Counted from the stretch's first letter, positions 1 to 12,534 are shown. The stretch is 64,000 nucleotides of DNA from Triglochin maritima (GCA_963682175.1 OY821784.1:29121621-29185620); one strand, 5' to 3'. The notes: generated from the letters alone by a model not told the origin. Program-made: numbers and translations.

Positions 1-170
1 TTTTTGGAATATTTAGACGTAGATGCTGCTAAAATTGGTAGTTCTAATATTGTAATGGAAGAAATGAGTGCAAAATAAGATATTGAACCGTCATTAAAAA
101 TAAGCTCAAGGCATTGTTTTTGGAGTATTTAGACGTAGATGCTGCTAAAATTGGTAGTTCTAATATTGTA
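1..170 (+). repeat. 54-bp direct duplication inside the hAT transposase
   Basis: Positions 1-54 and 117-170 are the same 54 bases with a single difference (gaat versus gagt), separated by 62 bp. The first copy reads on into a different sequence with stops, so the duplication breaks the transposase frame. Confidence 0.85.
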
Positions 171-557
171 GATGCTCCTTTCATGGGAGGATTCATAAGA
201 TATGCAACCACACAACAACATATTGAATCAAGTGCCACAAAATCAGAACTGGAGCATTATTTAAAGGAGTCGTTATATCGTTTGAATAAGGATGATAAAT
301 GATTTGATATTTTGCATTGGTGGAGTCAGCATGGACCTAGGTTCCCAACACTTGCAAAATTGGATCGTGGTATCTTGGCAATTCCTGTCACAACAGTTGC
401 ATCTGAATCTGTTTTTAGTTGTGCACGTAGAGTCATTAATGATACTCGATCTCGGTTGGGTATGGATGTTGTAGAAGCTTTAGTTTCCACAAAAGATTGG
501 TTGCCACTTTTAAATCTTGGTAAGCAGAGAATGAAGCAAAGATTGGATTTAGTATGA
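1..557 (+). pseudogene. hAT transposase, C-terminal dimerisation region (decayed)
   Basis: The frame read from 114 encodes the end of a hAT transposase. After the TGA at 300-302 the same frame continues with the conserved hAT C-terminal dimerisation block: a WW pair, FPTLAKLDRGILAIPVT, then ASESVFSCARRVINDTRSRL and ALVSTKDWL, ending at a TGA at 555-557. This block mediates transposase multimerisation in the family. The in-frame stop between DDK and FDILHWW, and a partial duplication upstream (1-54 and 117-170), make the copy inactive. The zinc-finger BED and catalytic parts would lie left of the window. Family assignment is firm; the subfamily (plant RICESLEEPER-like) is inferred. Confidence 0.8.
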
Positions 558-1124
558 AAAGTTGAAGATGACTTTGAATTTCAGCATCAGAATGAAGTGT
601 TGGAAATGGAACTTTGAATTTTATCTTGAAATTGGTCTTAAGTAATTTGTACTTTAAGCTTTTGTTTGCAAAAAAAATTGTATTTGTCTTCGTATTTTTG
701 TATGATGTTAAAATTAAAACAAGGATTTGTGATGTTAAAACAGAGATCATTCTTCATATTTTGTGGTCATGTTACAACTTAAAAGATTGTTAGTTTGTTA
801 TATGGATTTGTGTTATTGTGTATAATTAATTATATGATTATATTTTAGGTGTAAAAACAAATTTTTAGGGGGGTCATTTCCACATGAATTAGGATATTTT
901 GGTATTATTGTGTCAAAATTTTTGGAACGGATATCCGAATCGGATACAATTTTTTAATACGGATATTTATCTCTGTATACGGATAATATCTGTATTCTAT
1001 CCGTATCTGACGGATTCTAAAATGGATATTCCATTTAATATCTGTACGGATACGGATGTAGCATTTGTTTCGCGGATACGGATATTGGTAGATCCGGTTT
1101 GTATTCGCTCCGTTGACACCCCTA

Positions 1125-1473
1125 ACGCCCCCCATGGGGGAGACATTTTTTGCAGATGCCCCGGTCATTTTTTTTGGACTTACCACGCCAGATTCAGACG
1201 GTTCATAAGACATTTCCTTGGTGTTGGTACTGGTAGAATAAGGGAAACTGAGACAGGATCATTTTTTTAATGACCGGACAGAATGAGTATTAAATAGAAA
1301 GTGAAGGGCAAAATGGTAATTAACGGAGGCGATTTAAGTAATTTGCGGGAGACGAATAACAATACCCTATTTATATCGGTTATGTGAGTTGCAAAAATTG
1401 AGGTGTTTTTGAGTTACAGTAATGACATGTGGTTCCTAAAATCAATGTTACTCTTCAAAAGCCAACCCAAATA
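1125..1473. other. Intervening sequence without a recognisable gene
   Basis: This lies between two hAT copies. I see a C/G run (ccccccatggggg, 1127-1140) and two partly complementary T-rich blocks near 1160 and 1268, but no coding sequence or classifiable element. Confidence 0.5.
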
Positions 1474-1481
1474 AATTCTAT

Positions 1482-2059
1482 TAGGGGTGTCAGTGGATAT
1501 TCGAATATCCGAACATCCATCCGTATCCGTATTCGAATTTGGACGTTCGATCCATGAAAAAATATCCGTAAGACCGTATTCGTATCCGATCCGTAAAGTC
1601 GTGGAGCGGATATGGTTATTGGTACATCCGGTCCGTATAATATCCGATCCGGGATCAGATATCCGTAGTACAACATCCGTATTCATATCCGTATTCGAAT
1701 TTGTATTATATATAGTTGTTATTTAAATTAATGAAATATTTATATGTTAACTATTTTTTCTATAAATTACTCAAGTATATAACTTATCCTAAATTCCTCA
1801 CCCTAAACCTACCTAAAGTCCCCCAAACACAACTCCAGCGGATACAAATACGGATACATATACAGATAATATCCGTATTCGATTTATATCCGGATACGGA
1901 TAATATCCGTATTCAATCCGTATCCGACGGATTATAAAATGGATATTCAATTTAATATCCGTTCGGATACGGATCCGGATACGGATGTATCATTTGTTCC
2001 GCAGATATGGATACAGATATTGGTAGATCCGGTCTATATTCGCTCCGTTGACACCCCTA
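1482..2059. mobile_element. Complete non-autonomous hAT element (578 bp)
   Basis: The element begins TAGGGGTGTCA (1482-1492) and ends TGACACCCCTA (2049-2059), perfect 11-bp terminal inverted repeats. It is flanked by the perfect 8-bp direct repeat AATTCTAT (1474-1481 and 2060-2067), the target-site length of hAT transposons. Both ends are packed with GGATACGGATA and ATATCCG motifs in both orientations, typical of subterminal transposase-binding sites. There is no transposase; the middle (about 1710-1840) is AT-rich filler. Its right end matches the right end of the transposase-bearing copy at 1-1124, so it could have been mobilised by that family. Confidence 0.92.
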
Positions 2060-2224
2060 AATTCTATCAACCCAAATAAATTTTGTAACATTTTACTTTC
2101 TGTGTTAATGGGGTGTTATATGGTAACCTAGCTTCTTTGAGAAGTATATTAGAGTTTTCACCCATTTCACCCAAACGAGAATCTTTTTAGCTTTTGGTGC
2201 CCAAGTGTTGTGCTCCCTTTTACC

Positions 2225-2404
2225 TATGGGTGTCAACGGATCGGATACGGATCGGATATAGGTATATCTATATTCGTATCCGCATGAAATTTACGGATAC
2301 GGATTGATTGCGGATATGAAAAGTATATATCCGTTCGGATATTTGACGGATTCGGAGCGGATACGGATAATACCTGCATCCGTAAACATAATTCCCCACC
2401 TTAT
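2225..2404. mobile_element. Left end of a third hAT copy, cut by the copia LTR
   Basis: TATGGGTGTCAACGGATCGG at 2225 resembles the TAGGGGTGTCAACGGA terminus of this hAT family and is followed by about 165 bp of GGATACGG subterminal motifs. The homology stops where the copia LTR starts at 2405. I did not find the other half in the window. Confidence 0.65.
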
Positions 2405-4344
2405 TGTAGGATTTCTAGTTTAATTGCACATATATATTTTCGAAATATTTATGCACAATAAGGATCAATTACAATTTTCTAGAAGTTCTCTAAAACTTCT
2501 CGATGATCCGGAGACGTTGAGGATGCTTGTCGCTGCGCCGGATGCCTCCGAGTATTCACCAAACTCTAAAAAAGATCGGAGAGAGAAGAGCTAGCCTCTC
2601 AATCTCCAATAGGGTTTAGAATCTAACTACTGACTCCTCTTTAGTTCCCTTGAGAAGAAGATCTCTGAGAACTAAAACTAAACTTAAGAATTAATGGAAA
2701 TTCGTGGAGAATTATGGAGAGTGATGTTTGCACAAGAAGATAATGAATTAATTAATAAGATAATGAGATAAACTTGTATTTATAAGTTCTCTCAAAATTA
2801 CCTATTCATGTGCAACCTCTTGCCCATGATTTCATGCAAACTTCCATCTAACCATCCATTATTTGCTAACAAATAATCTTAGCCACGAATTAAATAAGTT
2901 ATGGACCAATTCCATGCACGATCTAATTAATTCTTAAATTAATTCTGCATAAAACCGTCTGGACCGGTCGACCATTTTGTAGGTTCCGTCGACTGGTTAG
3001 ACCAGGTTTCGGTTGACCGTTAATAACTCGTTCGACCGTTCGTAACAAAAATATTTCATCGCAATGTTCGGTCGACCGACCGATTATACTCGGTCGACCG
3101 AAAACGAACAGACGAAATTCATGTTATCAGTGCAACATTCGGTCTACCGTTTACCATTTAGCGGTCGACCATTTTTGCACAGTACTGCAGACTTGTCAAA
3201 TTTCGGTTTAACCCCTACAAAATTTGACATTTCGGGATTAGTAGTAAGTTCACAACTCATGTAACATATTATCCTATGTAATAATAAATCATCACACCCC
3301 ATAATATTTACATCACATATGAATTTAATTTAGATTCTAATTATGTTATTAATCACAACATAATTTTGATTTTGCTTGTTCACCCCATGTGTCATATTTT
3401 CTACATGAAACCCGACACATCTTATGAACTCGAAATCCCCATTTCTTGTTTCTCAGTTTTGTGGTGTGACCTATGGGAGGATCTAAACTAAGTTGACAGT
3501 GATATTAAGAGCTTAATATCACAAGCTATAAGCGGTATCTAGCTACACATTATAGCTCCCGATTAGTTAGATGTCTTAATTCCACTCGAACCAAAACCCG
3601 ATCCAAACAGTGATGGAGTGCACCACTTGTGTCCGTCCCTTGCCTCATGATATTAAGAATACACACAAAGTAGTATTGTGTGATCTTTGTATTAGTATTC
3701 ATTTCTTGATCTCTTTAAGCTAGTTATAAATATGTGACTTAACTCAAATTACATTGTGCACATTATAACTTTGTTTTATCAAGGGACCCACTAATATCAT
3801 CACTCAATTAAGAGGGGCAATGATAATCTTTTGACTAACTATATTCTCTAAGAAAAGTCATACTTAACCAACTAATGCCTTTACACTACACTCATCGATA
3901 ACTCAAGACACTAGTCTAATTAAGCAATTCTTAAGTGATCGGATATAAGTCTCATATCAAAGAACCAAGGACACAGTAAAACATTAATGGCACAGAAAAC
4001 ACAATTCTATAATGTTTTACTTATTATGTCTATTCAGTATACAAAAGTAATATTTTCCTCTTTTGTGTACCCGTGTTGTCACTCACTTGTGGAGCTACAA
4101 TGATCTATGACCAACACGACAATCTTAACTCGGTAATTAAGGTCCCATGTTAATTACCATGATTGCGAATATCTTTTGTTTTATGTAAACCAATATCTTT
4201 TAGAGCTCTACGGTTAAGGACCAAGAGACTCTTCCTCAACACTTCTAAAAGACGAATAACATTAGCAACATTACAAAATGATTTCTCATTCAATTCATAA
4301 CAATTGACATTTAAAAGTAAAACTTTTTGAACACATTCCCTTCA
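2405..4344 (-). repeat. Copia family B, 3' LTR of copy B1
   Basis: A 1,940-bp LTR that starts TGTAGG and ends CCTTCA on the plus strand; the element reads on the minus strand. It aligns with the LTR beginning at 9984, sharing most of its length apart from two deletions in the latter. A TATA box (CTTATAAATACA read on the minus strand) lies at about 2776-2787. A block at 2955-3172 holds repeated CGGTCGACCG palindromes and variants. The left flank is CTTAT; the matching duplication was not found because the array's far end is truncated. Confidence 0.85.
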
Positions 4345-4356
4345 ATCTCCCACTTG
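4345..4356 (-). promoter_or_regulatory. Polypurine tract of copia copy B1
   Basis: Read on the minus strand this is CAAGTGGGAGAT, directly before the LTR start TGAAGGG. It is the expected primer for plus-strand DNA synthesis. The identical site occurs before the next LTR copy at 18303-18314. Confidence 0.75.
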
Positions 4357-4428
4357 TTATTAAAGTTTTCCTTCACATACATACTCAATGTATAAAACAA
4401 TAATAACTAGGGTAAACCCCATTACATA

Positions 4429-5782
4429 TCAATCATCAAGCCAATCTACATGGTTCCTCAATCCCATGGACTCGAAATGCATTTCGCCCTTGGCTTGGGA
4501 TAAGGGTTTTGTGAATGGATCAGTTGTGTTGCTGTTGGTGTCCACCCATAAAATATTTATTTTGCCTTCGTCGATGAGGTCATGTGTCACGAAGTACTTA
4601 CGATCCATGTAATTCACTTTGTGGTGTGATCTAGGATCCTTGATTTGCGAGATAGATGCACTATTATCGCAAAATAGCTCTACTGGTCACTCGCTCGAGG
4701 GAACTACTCCAAGCTCTTCAAGGAACTTCTTAATCCACACTCCTTCCTTGCTCGCTTCAGCGACAACCATTACTTCGGAAGCAGTGGTTGAGTCGGCCGT
4801 AGTGCTTTGCTTCCAACTTCGCCAACTCACAGCTCCACCATTCAGAAAGAAGACGTATCCTGATTGCGACCATCTATCGTCTGGATCACTCATGAAACTC
4901 GCATCGGAGTAACCCTCGGCTATCAACTCCCTTTGTCCTCCATAAACAAGAATCTTATGCTTAGTCCGGTTAAGGTACTTCAAAATATTCTTGGCCGCAG
5001 TCCAATGCTCAGGACCTGTGTTGGCTTGGTGACGACTTGTCACGCTTAGAGCATACGAGACATCGGGTCTTATGCAGGTCATCGCGTACATGATCGACCC
5101 AATTGCCGAAGCATAAGGGACATCCTTCATGTACTCTAAGTCCTTACGTGATTGTGCACGTTGAGACTTCTTGAGTTGCACACCCATACTCATTGGCACA
5201 CTGCCCTTTTTGGAGTTGTTCATCTTGAACCTTTCCAAGACCTTGTCAATGTATGCACGTTGACTGAGGCCAATGAGTCTACGGGATCTATCTCGATATA
5301 TCTTGATTCCCAAGATGTATTGAGCCTCACCCATATCTTTCATTGAAAATGCAGATTTCAATGAACTTCTCGTTTGCTCAATCAAGCAAAGGAATATGAT
5401 TGCCCATGAGCAATATGTCATCGACATATAAGATTAGGAATACTACATGGCTCCCACTAACCTTCTTGTATATACAAGGTTCTTCCTTACTTTGAATGAA
5501 GTGAAGCTTCTTCACTTTCTCGTCAAAGCGTTTGTTCCAACTCCTTGATGCTTGCTTCAATCCATAAATGGATCTTTGAAGCTTGCATACCTTCTCGTTA
5601 TTCATTGGATCTTCAAAACCTTGAGGTTGTACCATGTACACATCCTCTTCCAAGTTCCCATTAAGGAATGCCGTTTTGACATCCATTTGCCATATCTCAT
5701 AATCATGAAATGCGGCAATAGCGAGCATAATCCGAATAGACTTGAACATGGCAACTGGTGAAAAAAGTTTCATCATAGTCAA
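4429..5782 (-). pseudogene. Copia B1 reverse transcriptase and RNase H (frameshifted)
   Basis: This is the 3' part of a Ty1/copia pol gene. From 5782 leftward: FSPVAMFKSIR, QMDVKTAFLNG, YGLKQASRSWNKRF and the catalytic YVDDILL of reverse transcriptase, then IRPDVSYALSVTSRHQ, the RNase H motif GYSDASF and STTASEV, and DPFTKPL near the end, stopping about 4430. The parts lie in different frames. There is an extra T in the run near 5765, a frame change near 5380-5425, and another between 4690 and 4617. The usual EAEY of copia RNase H reads ASEV here. The enzyme would copy the element RNA inside the virus-like particle. Every visible frame break recurs in copy B2, so this copy is not functional. 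Confidence 0.88.
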
Positions 5783-5833
5783 TTCCTTGAACTTGAGTGA
5801 AACCCTTCGCTACAAGCCTCACTTTGTAGGTTG

Positions 5834-7487
5834 TCAAGTTCCCATCCATGTCCATCTTCCTCTTAAAAACCCATTTATTTTGAATGACCTTTTTCCCTTG
5901 AGGAAGTCAACCAAGTTCCACACTTGATTACCATACATGGATTCTATTTCGGATTCCATGGCCTTGAGCCATAGTTTGGAGTCCTTTCTTTCCATTGCTT
6001 CTTGAAAGGTCAAGGGATCATCGGTATCTATTACCATGATCTCATGAAGTCCCAAATACATATCGGGTTTCTCCCTTTCCCTCGTTGACCTTCTAAGTTC
6101 TTTTGGTTCTACGTGTACTTCTCGAACTTCTTCCACAATTTCTTGTGGAATTGGTTCGTGTTCGATTCTCGAATGTACACTAGGTGGGGAGGATTGAGTT
6201 TCTCTCACAATTTCTTGCGAATGTCTCTCACTCACGCTCCCACTAACCAAAGGAATCTCGGTTGGGCCTTCATGATCTTGAATGTCATCATTCATGTCAT
6301 GATCTTGTAGAGTATCTTGAGTTTTCTCAAGCACAACCCTACTCCCACTACTTTTTACTCTTTCTAGAAATTCCTTTTCCAAAAATGTGGCATCCCTCTC
6401 TACAATCACTCGATTGGAGGTGATATGCCAAAAGTAGTATCCTCTTGTCTCACGAGGATAACCTATAAAGAAGCACTTATCCGCTTTTGGTTGAAGTTTG
6501 GTCGACATCAATTTCTTGACGTAAGCCTCACAACCCCAAATCTTGAGAAAATTGAGCTTAGGTGTTTTACCACTCCATAGCTCATAAGGAGTTTTCTCCA
6601 CGGATTTGGATGGAACATTATTTAGTGTGTAAGCTGCAGTTTGTAGTGCATAACTCCAAAAGTAAAGAGGTAATTCCACATGACTCATCATTGACCGAAC
6701 CATGCTGAGCAATGTCCTATTCCTCCATTCGGATACCCCATTCCACTGAGGTGTACCGGGAGGAGTGAGGTGAGGTACAATACCAAACTCCTTTAGGTAT
6801 GAATCAAATTCGGCACTTAAGTACTCAGTTCCACGATCCGTTCGTAGAGACTTGATTTTCTTGTCGAGTTGGTTCTCTACTTCATTCTTGAATCTTTGAA
6901 CTTGTCAAATGATTCACTTTTGTTTCTCATTAGATAAATATAGCCATAACGACTATAATCATCCGTGAACGTAATGAAGTACCTGAAATCATCTCGTGCA
7001 CTAGTACTCATTGGACCACATACATCGGAATGTATCAAATCCAATAAGCCACTCGCCCTTGGGCTTTCTTCTTGACTGGCTTTTTGGTCATTTTTCCCAT
7101 TAAACATGGTTGGCACACCTCCAATGATTTAAAATCAAGTAGACCAAGAAGGTTAGCTTCTTGCAATTTCTTGATGCGCTTTTCATTTATGTGACCAAGA
7201 CGATAGTGCCACAAGAGAGTTTCATTCTCGTGAGTGGTCTTAAGTCTTTTGTTATTGATATTAAAGATTTGTTTATTATTCAATTCAAGCAAATAGAGAC
7301 CATTCCTTATGAATGCATTTGCATGGAAAACACCATTCTTCGATATAGACAAGCAAGAATTTGAAATATTTATATTAAAATTATCCATATCTAAACATGA
7401 TACAGAAATAATGTTCTTGCTAATCGAAGGCACATAATAAACATTCTTTAGACATAAATTTAAACCACTACATAATTGAAGCACCAT
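5834..7487 (-). pseudogene. Copia B1 GAG-pre-integrase and integrase (frameshifted)
   Basis: From 7487 leftward the reading gives YYVPSISKNIISVS, then WHYRLGHINEKRIKKL and CQPCLMGK, the zinc-binding HHCC domain before integrase. The integrase core follows with HSDVCGPM (first Asp), FTDDYSRYGY (second Asp) and SEWRNRTLL (Glu). Then come WGCEAYVKK, FFIGYPRETRGYYF and the acidic linker into reverse transcriptase. Compared with copy B3, one A is missing near 6895, giving DSRMK-stop where B3 reads EFKNEV; the usual SERR reads SEWR. Another frame change near 5890 separates it from reverse transcriptase. This domain joins element cDNA to host DNA in intact relatives; it cannot do so from this copy. 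Confidence 0.87.
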
Positions 7488-8508
7488 TTCCGACCTTCAA
7501 TTCTATCTCGTTCCTTACGAGTTCCTTCCTATCCATGAGTAGCTGCACATTAGAAACTATGTGAACACAAGATCCGGTATCAATTACCCAATCTTGGACA
7601 GAGGTGGCCAAATTTATTTCAATAATAAATATACCTTTGGCCTTTTTGGGGCGCCGACGTTCAATCACTCCGTTGTCAAGGTCTTCCTTGTACTTGGGGT
7701 AATTTGGTCGGATGTGTCCTTTTTCACCGCAGTGAAAGCACTCCGTATTGGGAGTTGGAGAGTTTTGAGATTTCCCCCACGAGGCACTCTTATGAGCACC
7801 TCCTACTCCCTTGCTCTTGATTGAACCACTTTTGGTAGATTTGCCCTTTCCTTTACCAATCTTTTGACTCCTCCCATGGACGGCAAGGACATGCTTGTCC
7901 CTACCCTTGCCCATGTCAACTTCAGTAGTTTTGAGAGCGTTGTGCAGCTCCTGAAGACTCACCCCTTTTTCACGCACGTGGTAGTGCATCACAAAGTCCT
8001 TAAAGGATGGGGCTAGAGAGCCAAGAATCATATCTTCAGCAATGTCCTCGGGCATTGGGGAAGAGAGTTTTGCCAACTTCTCAAGGTACCCTTGCATCGT
8101 GAGAAAATGCATGGATACCGATGTTCCCTCCGCCATATGGCACCTTGTGAGTGCGATGGTGGTCTTATAGCGCTCCTTTTGGGCACTATCAATGAACATC
8201 TTAGATAAAGCCTCCATGGTCTTCTTGGGTTTTGAATCCATGTATTTCGCTTGAAGCGAGTCACCCATGGATGCTAGCATAAGACCGTGAACTTGGTTCT
8301 CTTGGACTTCCCACTTGGCTTTAGCCTCTTTCTCTTCATCGGTTAATCTCTCATTCCATTTTGGGATTGGACCTTCCAAAATGTGAGACAGTTTCTCAAA
8401 CTTTAACACGATGTGGAGTTTGAGTTGCCAACTAATGAAGTTTGAGGCATCATTTGCTAAATGGTGTTTTTCTATCATGGATCGTACGATAGATTGGATG
8501 TTCGACAT
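7468..8508 (-). pseudogene. Copia B1 gag and protease N-terminal polyprotein (346 codons)
   Basis: This is the start of the copia polyprotein, opening with ATG at 8508 (MSNIQSIVRSMIEKHHL). It has a UBN2-type gag helical region at about residues 20-190 and a basic linker (about 215-250). The zinc knuckle CFHCGEKGHIRPNYP is at about 258-272; its last Cys is Tyr, so the CCHC set is incomplete. The protease begins at DWVIDTGSCVHIVSN (about 306-320), with the catalytic DTG. Protease is cut short by a shift into the next frame at about 7470-7487. About 1.46 kb of leader separates this start from the primer-binding site. Gag packages RNA in family members. Confidence 0.87.
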
Positions 8509-9971
8509 TTTCTACAAAATAAATCATACAGGATTTTAATGCCAATTTTATGTTTATTATACATATACACAAATGTAAATGCTGCAAATAAAAAAAACCC
8601 ATAAATGCAACAATCCAAGATCCCATCAATTGCAATATAGACTAGCTAAGGGCTATCGAATACATTACAATATCAAGGTAAGAAAAAACATTTTCTAATC
8701 ACAACCTTTTTGAATTTTAGCAACATTAGCATCTTCAAACTCTTGTGTTTCTTCTCGTTTTAATTATGAGGGAATATGACCTATCCTCGTTAAGAAAAAC
8801 TTTTTCCCAAAACCGAGCGAGGGCTCTAGGTAATGTTAAGAAAACTTATTTTCATTTGATACGAGATACGTTTATCCATTGTATTCACAACTAAACATAC
8901 TTGGGGTTCACTAGGGTGAAACGCACCTCATATATCTAATCGTGGCACAACAATAGACAATCATTATATCTCCCACTATTCCCAAAGATGGAGGGAGTTA
9001 TCTCCCGCTAAGGGCGAGCAGAGTATCCCTCGATCGATGGCTGCTAGTGGATGAAATAAGAAGGAAAATTACTCTTAATTTTGTTGGACAATTTCATATA
9101 TTAACATGTGATTCAGAATTTTAGGTTATCATGCATATTATCATTCATACACATCCTAACATTCAATCACATTCATCACATGCATAGCAGAAATTAAACC
9201 ATTCACACAATCCACATCGTGTGAATTTATATGTTCCCTTTGATCCTTGATCCTCAATCCTCGATCGATGCGCTACAGTGACGACTTTCTCTTGCACCAG
9301 AGATGTAGATTTTACAGAAAATAAACATGCTCCTCACATTTGATAAAAAACCGACTAGTGCAAGTCCTATGTAAAACCTCTCAAATGCAATGCAATTATC
9401 TAAAGATAGAAAGAGAGAATTTGGCTTTTACATATAAATAAGCCCCTGTATAATAATAATTACAAACATTCATAGGCGCTGATTTGGAACATATAAACTC
9501 ACAATTCCTGCAAAGACAACTCGAGCATCCATTTACGCAATATTGCTATAAACTATACAACCTAGTTTATCAATCATCTAGAATCCCAAACAAGTCTTTG
9601 AAAAACATTTTGAAATCCATTAAAAACGTTTTTCATCCATCCACAAGTTCAAAAACAATTTTGAACCGCTGTCCATCCAATTTCCTAAAAGGAAAGACGA
9701 ACCGCAGTTTTTCGGTTTTGTTGATTCTCTTACAAAACAATCGTTTATTCTTAAAACAAAATTATTGCAAGTTAGACTTATGTCTAAATCATAATTCTAA
9801 TAATTACATGGCATGTTTTAAACCACTTAAAACATTCAAAACGAATTATACAAAGAATTATTCCAACAAAACATTTAAAGACCGAAAAAACGGAAAATCG
9901 AATTGTTCGAACCCTAGATGATAAACTAAATTTGTTTATAGTTTCAAATCATTAGAAAATTGAACCCTATA
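8509..9971 (-). other. Long untranslated leader of copia B1
   Basis: This lies between the gag start and the primer-binding site. It is AT-rich with no supported coding frame; the open frame on the plus strand at 9484-9921 is low-complexity. The same leader is present in B2 (22467-23756) with very few differences, and a diverged version is in B4 (37392-38847). Confidence 0.7.
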
Positions 9972-9982
9972 CTCTAATACCA
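9972..9982 (-). promoter_or_regulatory. Copia primer-binding site (initiator tRNA-Met type)
   Basis: Read on the minus strand this is TGGTATTAGAG, directly downstream of the LTR end ...CCGACA-G. Plant copia elements use TGGTATCAGAG, complementary to the 3' end of initiator tRNA-Met; this copy has one C-to-T change. B4 keeps the exact TGGTATCAGAG at 38848-38858. Confidence 0.8.
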
Positions 9983-11331
9983 CTGTCGGACTTCTAGTTT
10001 AATTGCATATATATATTTTCGAAATTTTTTTGCACAATAAGGATCAATTACAATTTTCTAGAAGTTCTCTAAAACTTCTCGATTCACCAAACTCTAAACA
10101 AGATCGGAGAGAGAAGAGCTTGCCTCTCAATCTCCAATAGGGTTTAGAATCTAACTACTAACCCCTCTTTAGTTACCTTGAGAAGAAGATCTCTGAAAAC
10201 TAAAACTAAACTTAAGAATTAATGGAAATTCGTGGAGAATTATGGAGAGAGATGTTTGCACAAGAAGATAATGAATTAATTAATAAGGTAATGAGATAAA
10301 CTTGTATTTATAAGTTCTCTCCAAATTACATATTCATGTGCAACCTCTTGCCCATGATTTCATGCAAACTTCCATCTAACCATCCATTATTTGCTAACAA
10401 ATAATCTTAGCCACGAATTAAATCAATTATGAACCAATTCCATGCACGATCTAATTAATTTGGTCGACCGTTAATAACTCGGTCGACCGTTCGTAACAAA
10501 AATATTCATCGCAATGTTCGGTCGACCGACCGATTATACTCGGTGGACTGAAAACGAACAGACGAAATTCCTGTTATCAGTGCAACATTCGGTCTACCGT
10601 TTACCATTTAGCGGTCGACCGTTTTTGCACAGTACTGCAGACTTGTCAAATTTCGGTTTAACCCCTACAGGGATTAGTAGTAAGTTCACAACTTATGTAA
10701 CAAATTATCCTATGTAATGATAAATCATCACACCCCATAATATTTACATCACATATGAATTTAATTTAGATTCTAATTATGTTATTAATCACAACATAAT
10801 TTTGATTTTGCTTGTTCACCCCATGTGTCATATTTTCTACATGAAACCCGACACATCTTATGAACTCGAAATCCCCATTTATTGTTTCCCAGATTTGTGG
10901 TGTGACCTATGGGAGGATCTAAACTAAGTTGGCAGTGATATTAAGAGCTTAATATCACAAGCTATAAGCAGTTTCTAGCTACACATTATAGCTCCCAATT
11001 AGTTAGATGACGTAATTCCATTCGAACCAAAACCCGATCCAAATAGTGATGGAGTGCACCATTTGTGTCCGTCCCTTACCTCATGATATTAAGAATACAC
11101 ACAAAGTAGTATTGTTTCATCTTTGTATTAGTATTCATTTCTTGATCTCTTTAAGCTAGTTATAAATATGTGACTTAACTCAAATCACATTGTGCACATT
11201 ATAACTTTGCTTTATCAAGGGGCCCACTAATATCATCACTCAATGAAGAGGGACAATGATAATCTTTTGACTAACTATCTTCTCCAACAAAAGTCATACT
11301 TAACCAACTAATGCCTTTACACTACACTCAT

Positions 11332-12534
11332 TGATGAGAATTAAATTTAAACCGCAAGTGCACGACGTCAATGAAGACGTGGCAAGTAGGGGTCGAACAC
11401 AAGGAATGAGAGATATTGTTATTTTTGTGATTTTCGATTAAGAAAAGAGAGGGAGAGAAATAAGTTTGGTTTGAGATTTTTGGTTTTTTAATTAATTTAT
11501 AAAGCAAGAACAACAAAAACAAATTAAAAATAAAGCAAAGATGGATGAGAGTCCAGCGGGTGGAGGTTTAGATATCGGGTTTAGATTAGAGAATTCTGAA
11601 ACTTATAATAAATCATATTAGTTATGAAGTATTACATGATAAATGATTCAACATAAACTCAAGTAATCAAAATATACTAACACAAAATTAAAATACTAAC
11701 ATTATTCTTCTTCTCATCACCCTAAATCCGTCACCCCCACCCTTTGGAGAGAGTTAACTCATGGATGGAGGGAAGGAGAAGGGGTCCTAGAGAAACTACA
11801 AAAGAAAACAAAAAAACAAGAAATAAAAGAACAAAATTTTATTACTAAAGTATGGAATAAAAACTAAGCCTCTTCACAATATCGTTTCTGGGCTATTTAT
11901 AGCCGATACAAGGAACCTAAGTATAAAATAGGAAAGTACACGCGTCAAGACACGACTGGACAAAATCCGGGGCCACGGATCGCAAGGGGTGCGGTTTTTC
12001 CGCCGCATAATACATGTAAGGTGCGGCTATTTCGCCGCAATATTTGCTCTGATTGGATCCGGATTTTTCCTGTGTGTTTATGGTATGATTTAACTGTCCT
12101 TTGCGCGTATGGATTGATTGATTTCCTTTCTTTTGAGCTCCGAATTTATTTCTTCATATATTTGGAGATCCAAATTGATTTTTCTTTAGAACTTCTCCAA
12201 AATAATATTTTGGTACTTTAATTTGCAGTCGGGTCCTCGGCTTTTTGCAATTAAGTCCCTGGCTACTTTTGTGCTTAAGTCCTTGGCCTTTTTGTAATTA
12301 GGTCTTTAAATGTTTTTATGCTTGGATGGACTTCCATTTGAATCCCGATAATCTTGACTTTGGTCTTTGTGATAGAAATGAGTCTCTTGCACGCGTTTTA
12401 TGCTCGGGATATGGGTAATTTGCATTCAGGTCCCTGTATTCTATAAATAAGACTAAACACATACCTTAGTAGCATTTATTGATATAAAATTAATCTGAAT
12501 GAAAGACATATGATGCAATGTATGCAATGCATCA
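11332..12534 (-). repeat. LARD family C, 3' LTR
   Basis: 1,203 bp, TGATGAG...GCATCA. A TATA box (CTATAAATAGCC on the minus strand) lies at 11891-11904. The conserved U5 hairpin ACGTC-AATGAA-GACGT is at 11365-11380. Next to the inner end is the polypurine tract, read on the minus strand as AGGTGTGGGGGTATT (12535-12549). It differs from the right LTR at only a small number of sites. Confidence 0.9.

Larger units (their letters stand above)
1..1124 (+). mobile_element. hAT transposon, right (3') part including right terminal inverted repeat
   Basis: This is the 3' part of a hAT-superfamily DNA transposon that starts left of the window. It holds the end of a transposase gene, then a subterminal region from about 925 dense in GGATAC/GTATCC motifs in both orientations, and ends with TGACACCCCTA at 1114-1124. 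That terminus is the reverse complement of TAGGGGTGTCA, a typical hAT inverted repeat. The last 80 bp closely match the right end of the complete small element at 1482-2059, so the two belong to one family. The expected 8-bp target duplication would be 1125-1132, but its partner lies outside the window. Confidence 0.75.

Noticed and set aside
899..1270. 123-codon frame over the hAT right end
   Set aside because: It translates GGATAC subterminal repeats and runs past the transposon end.
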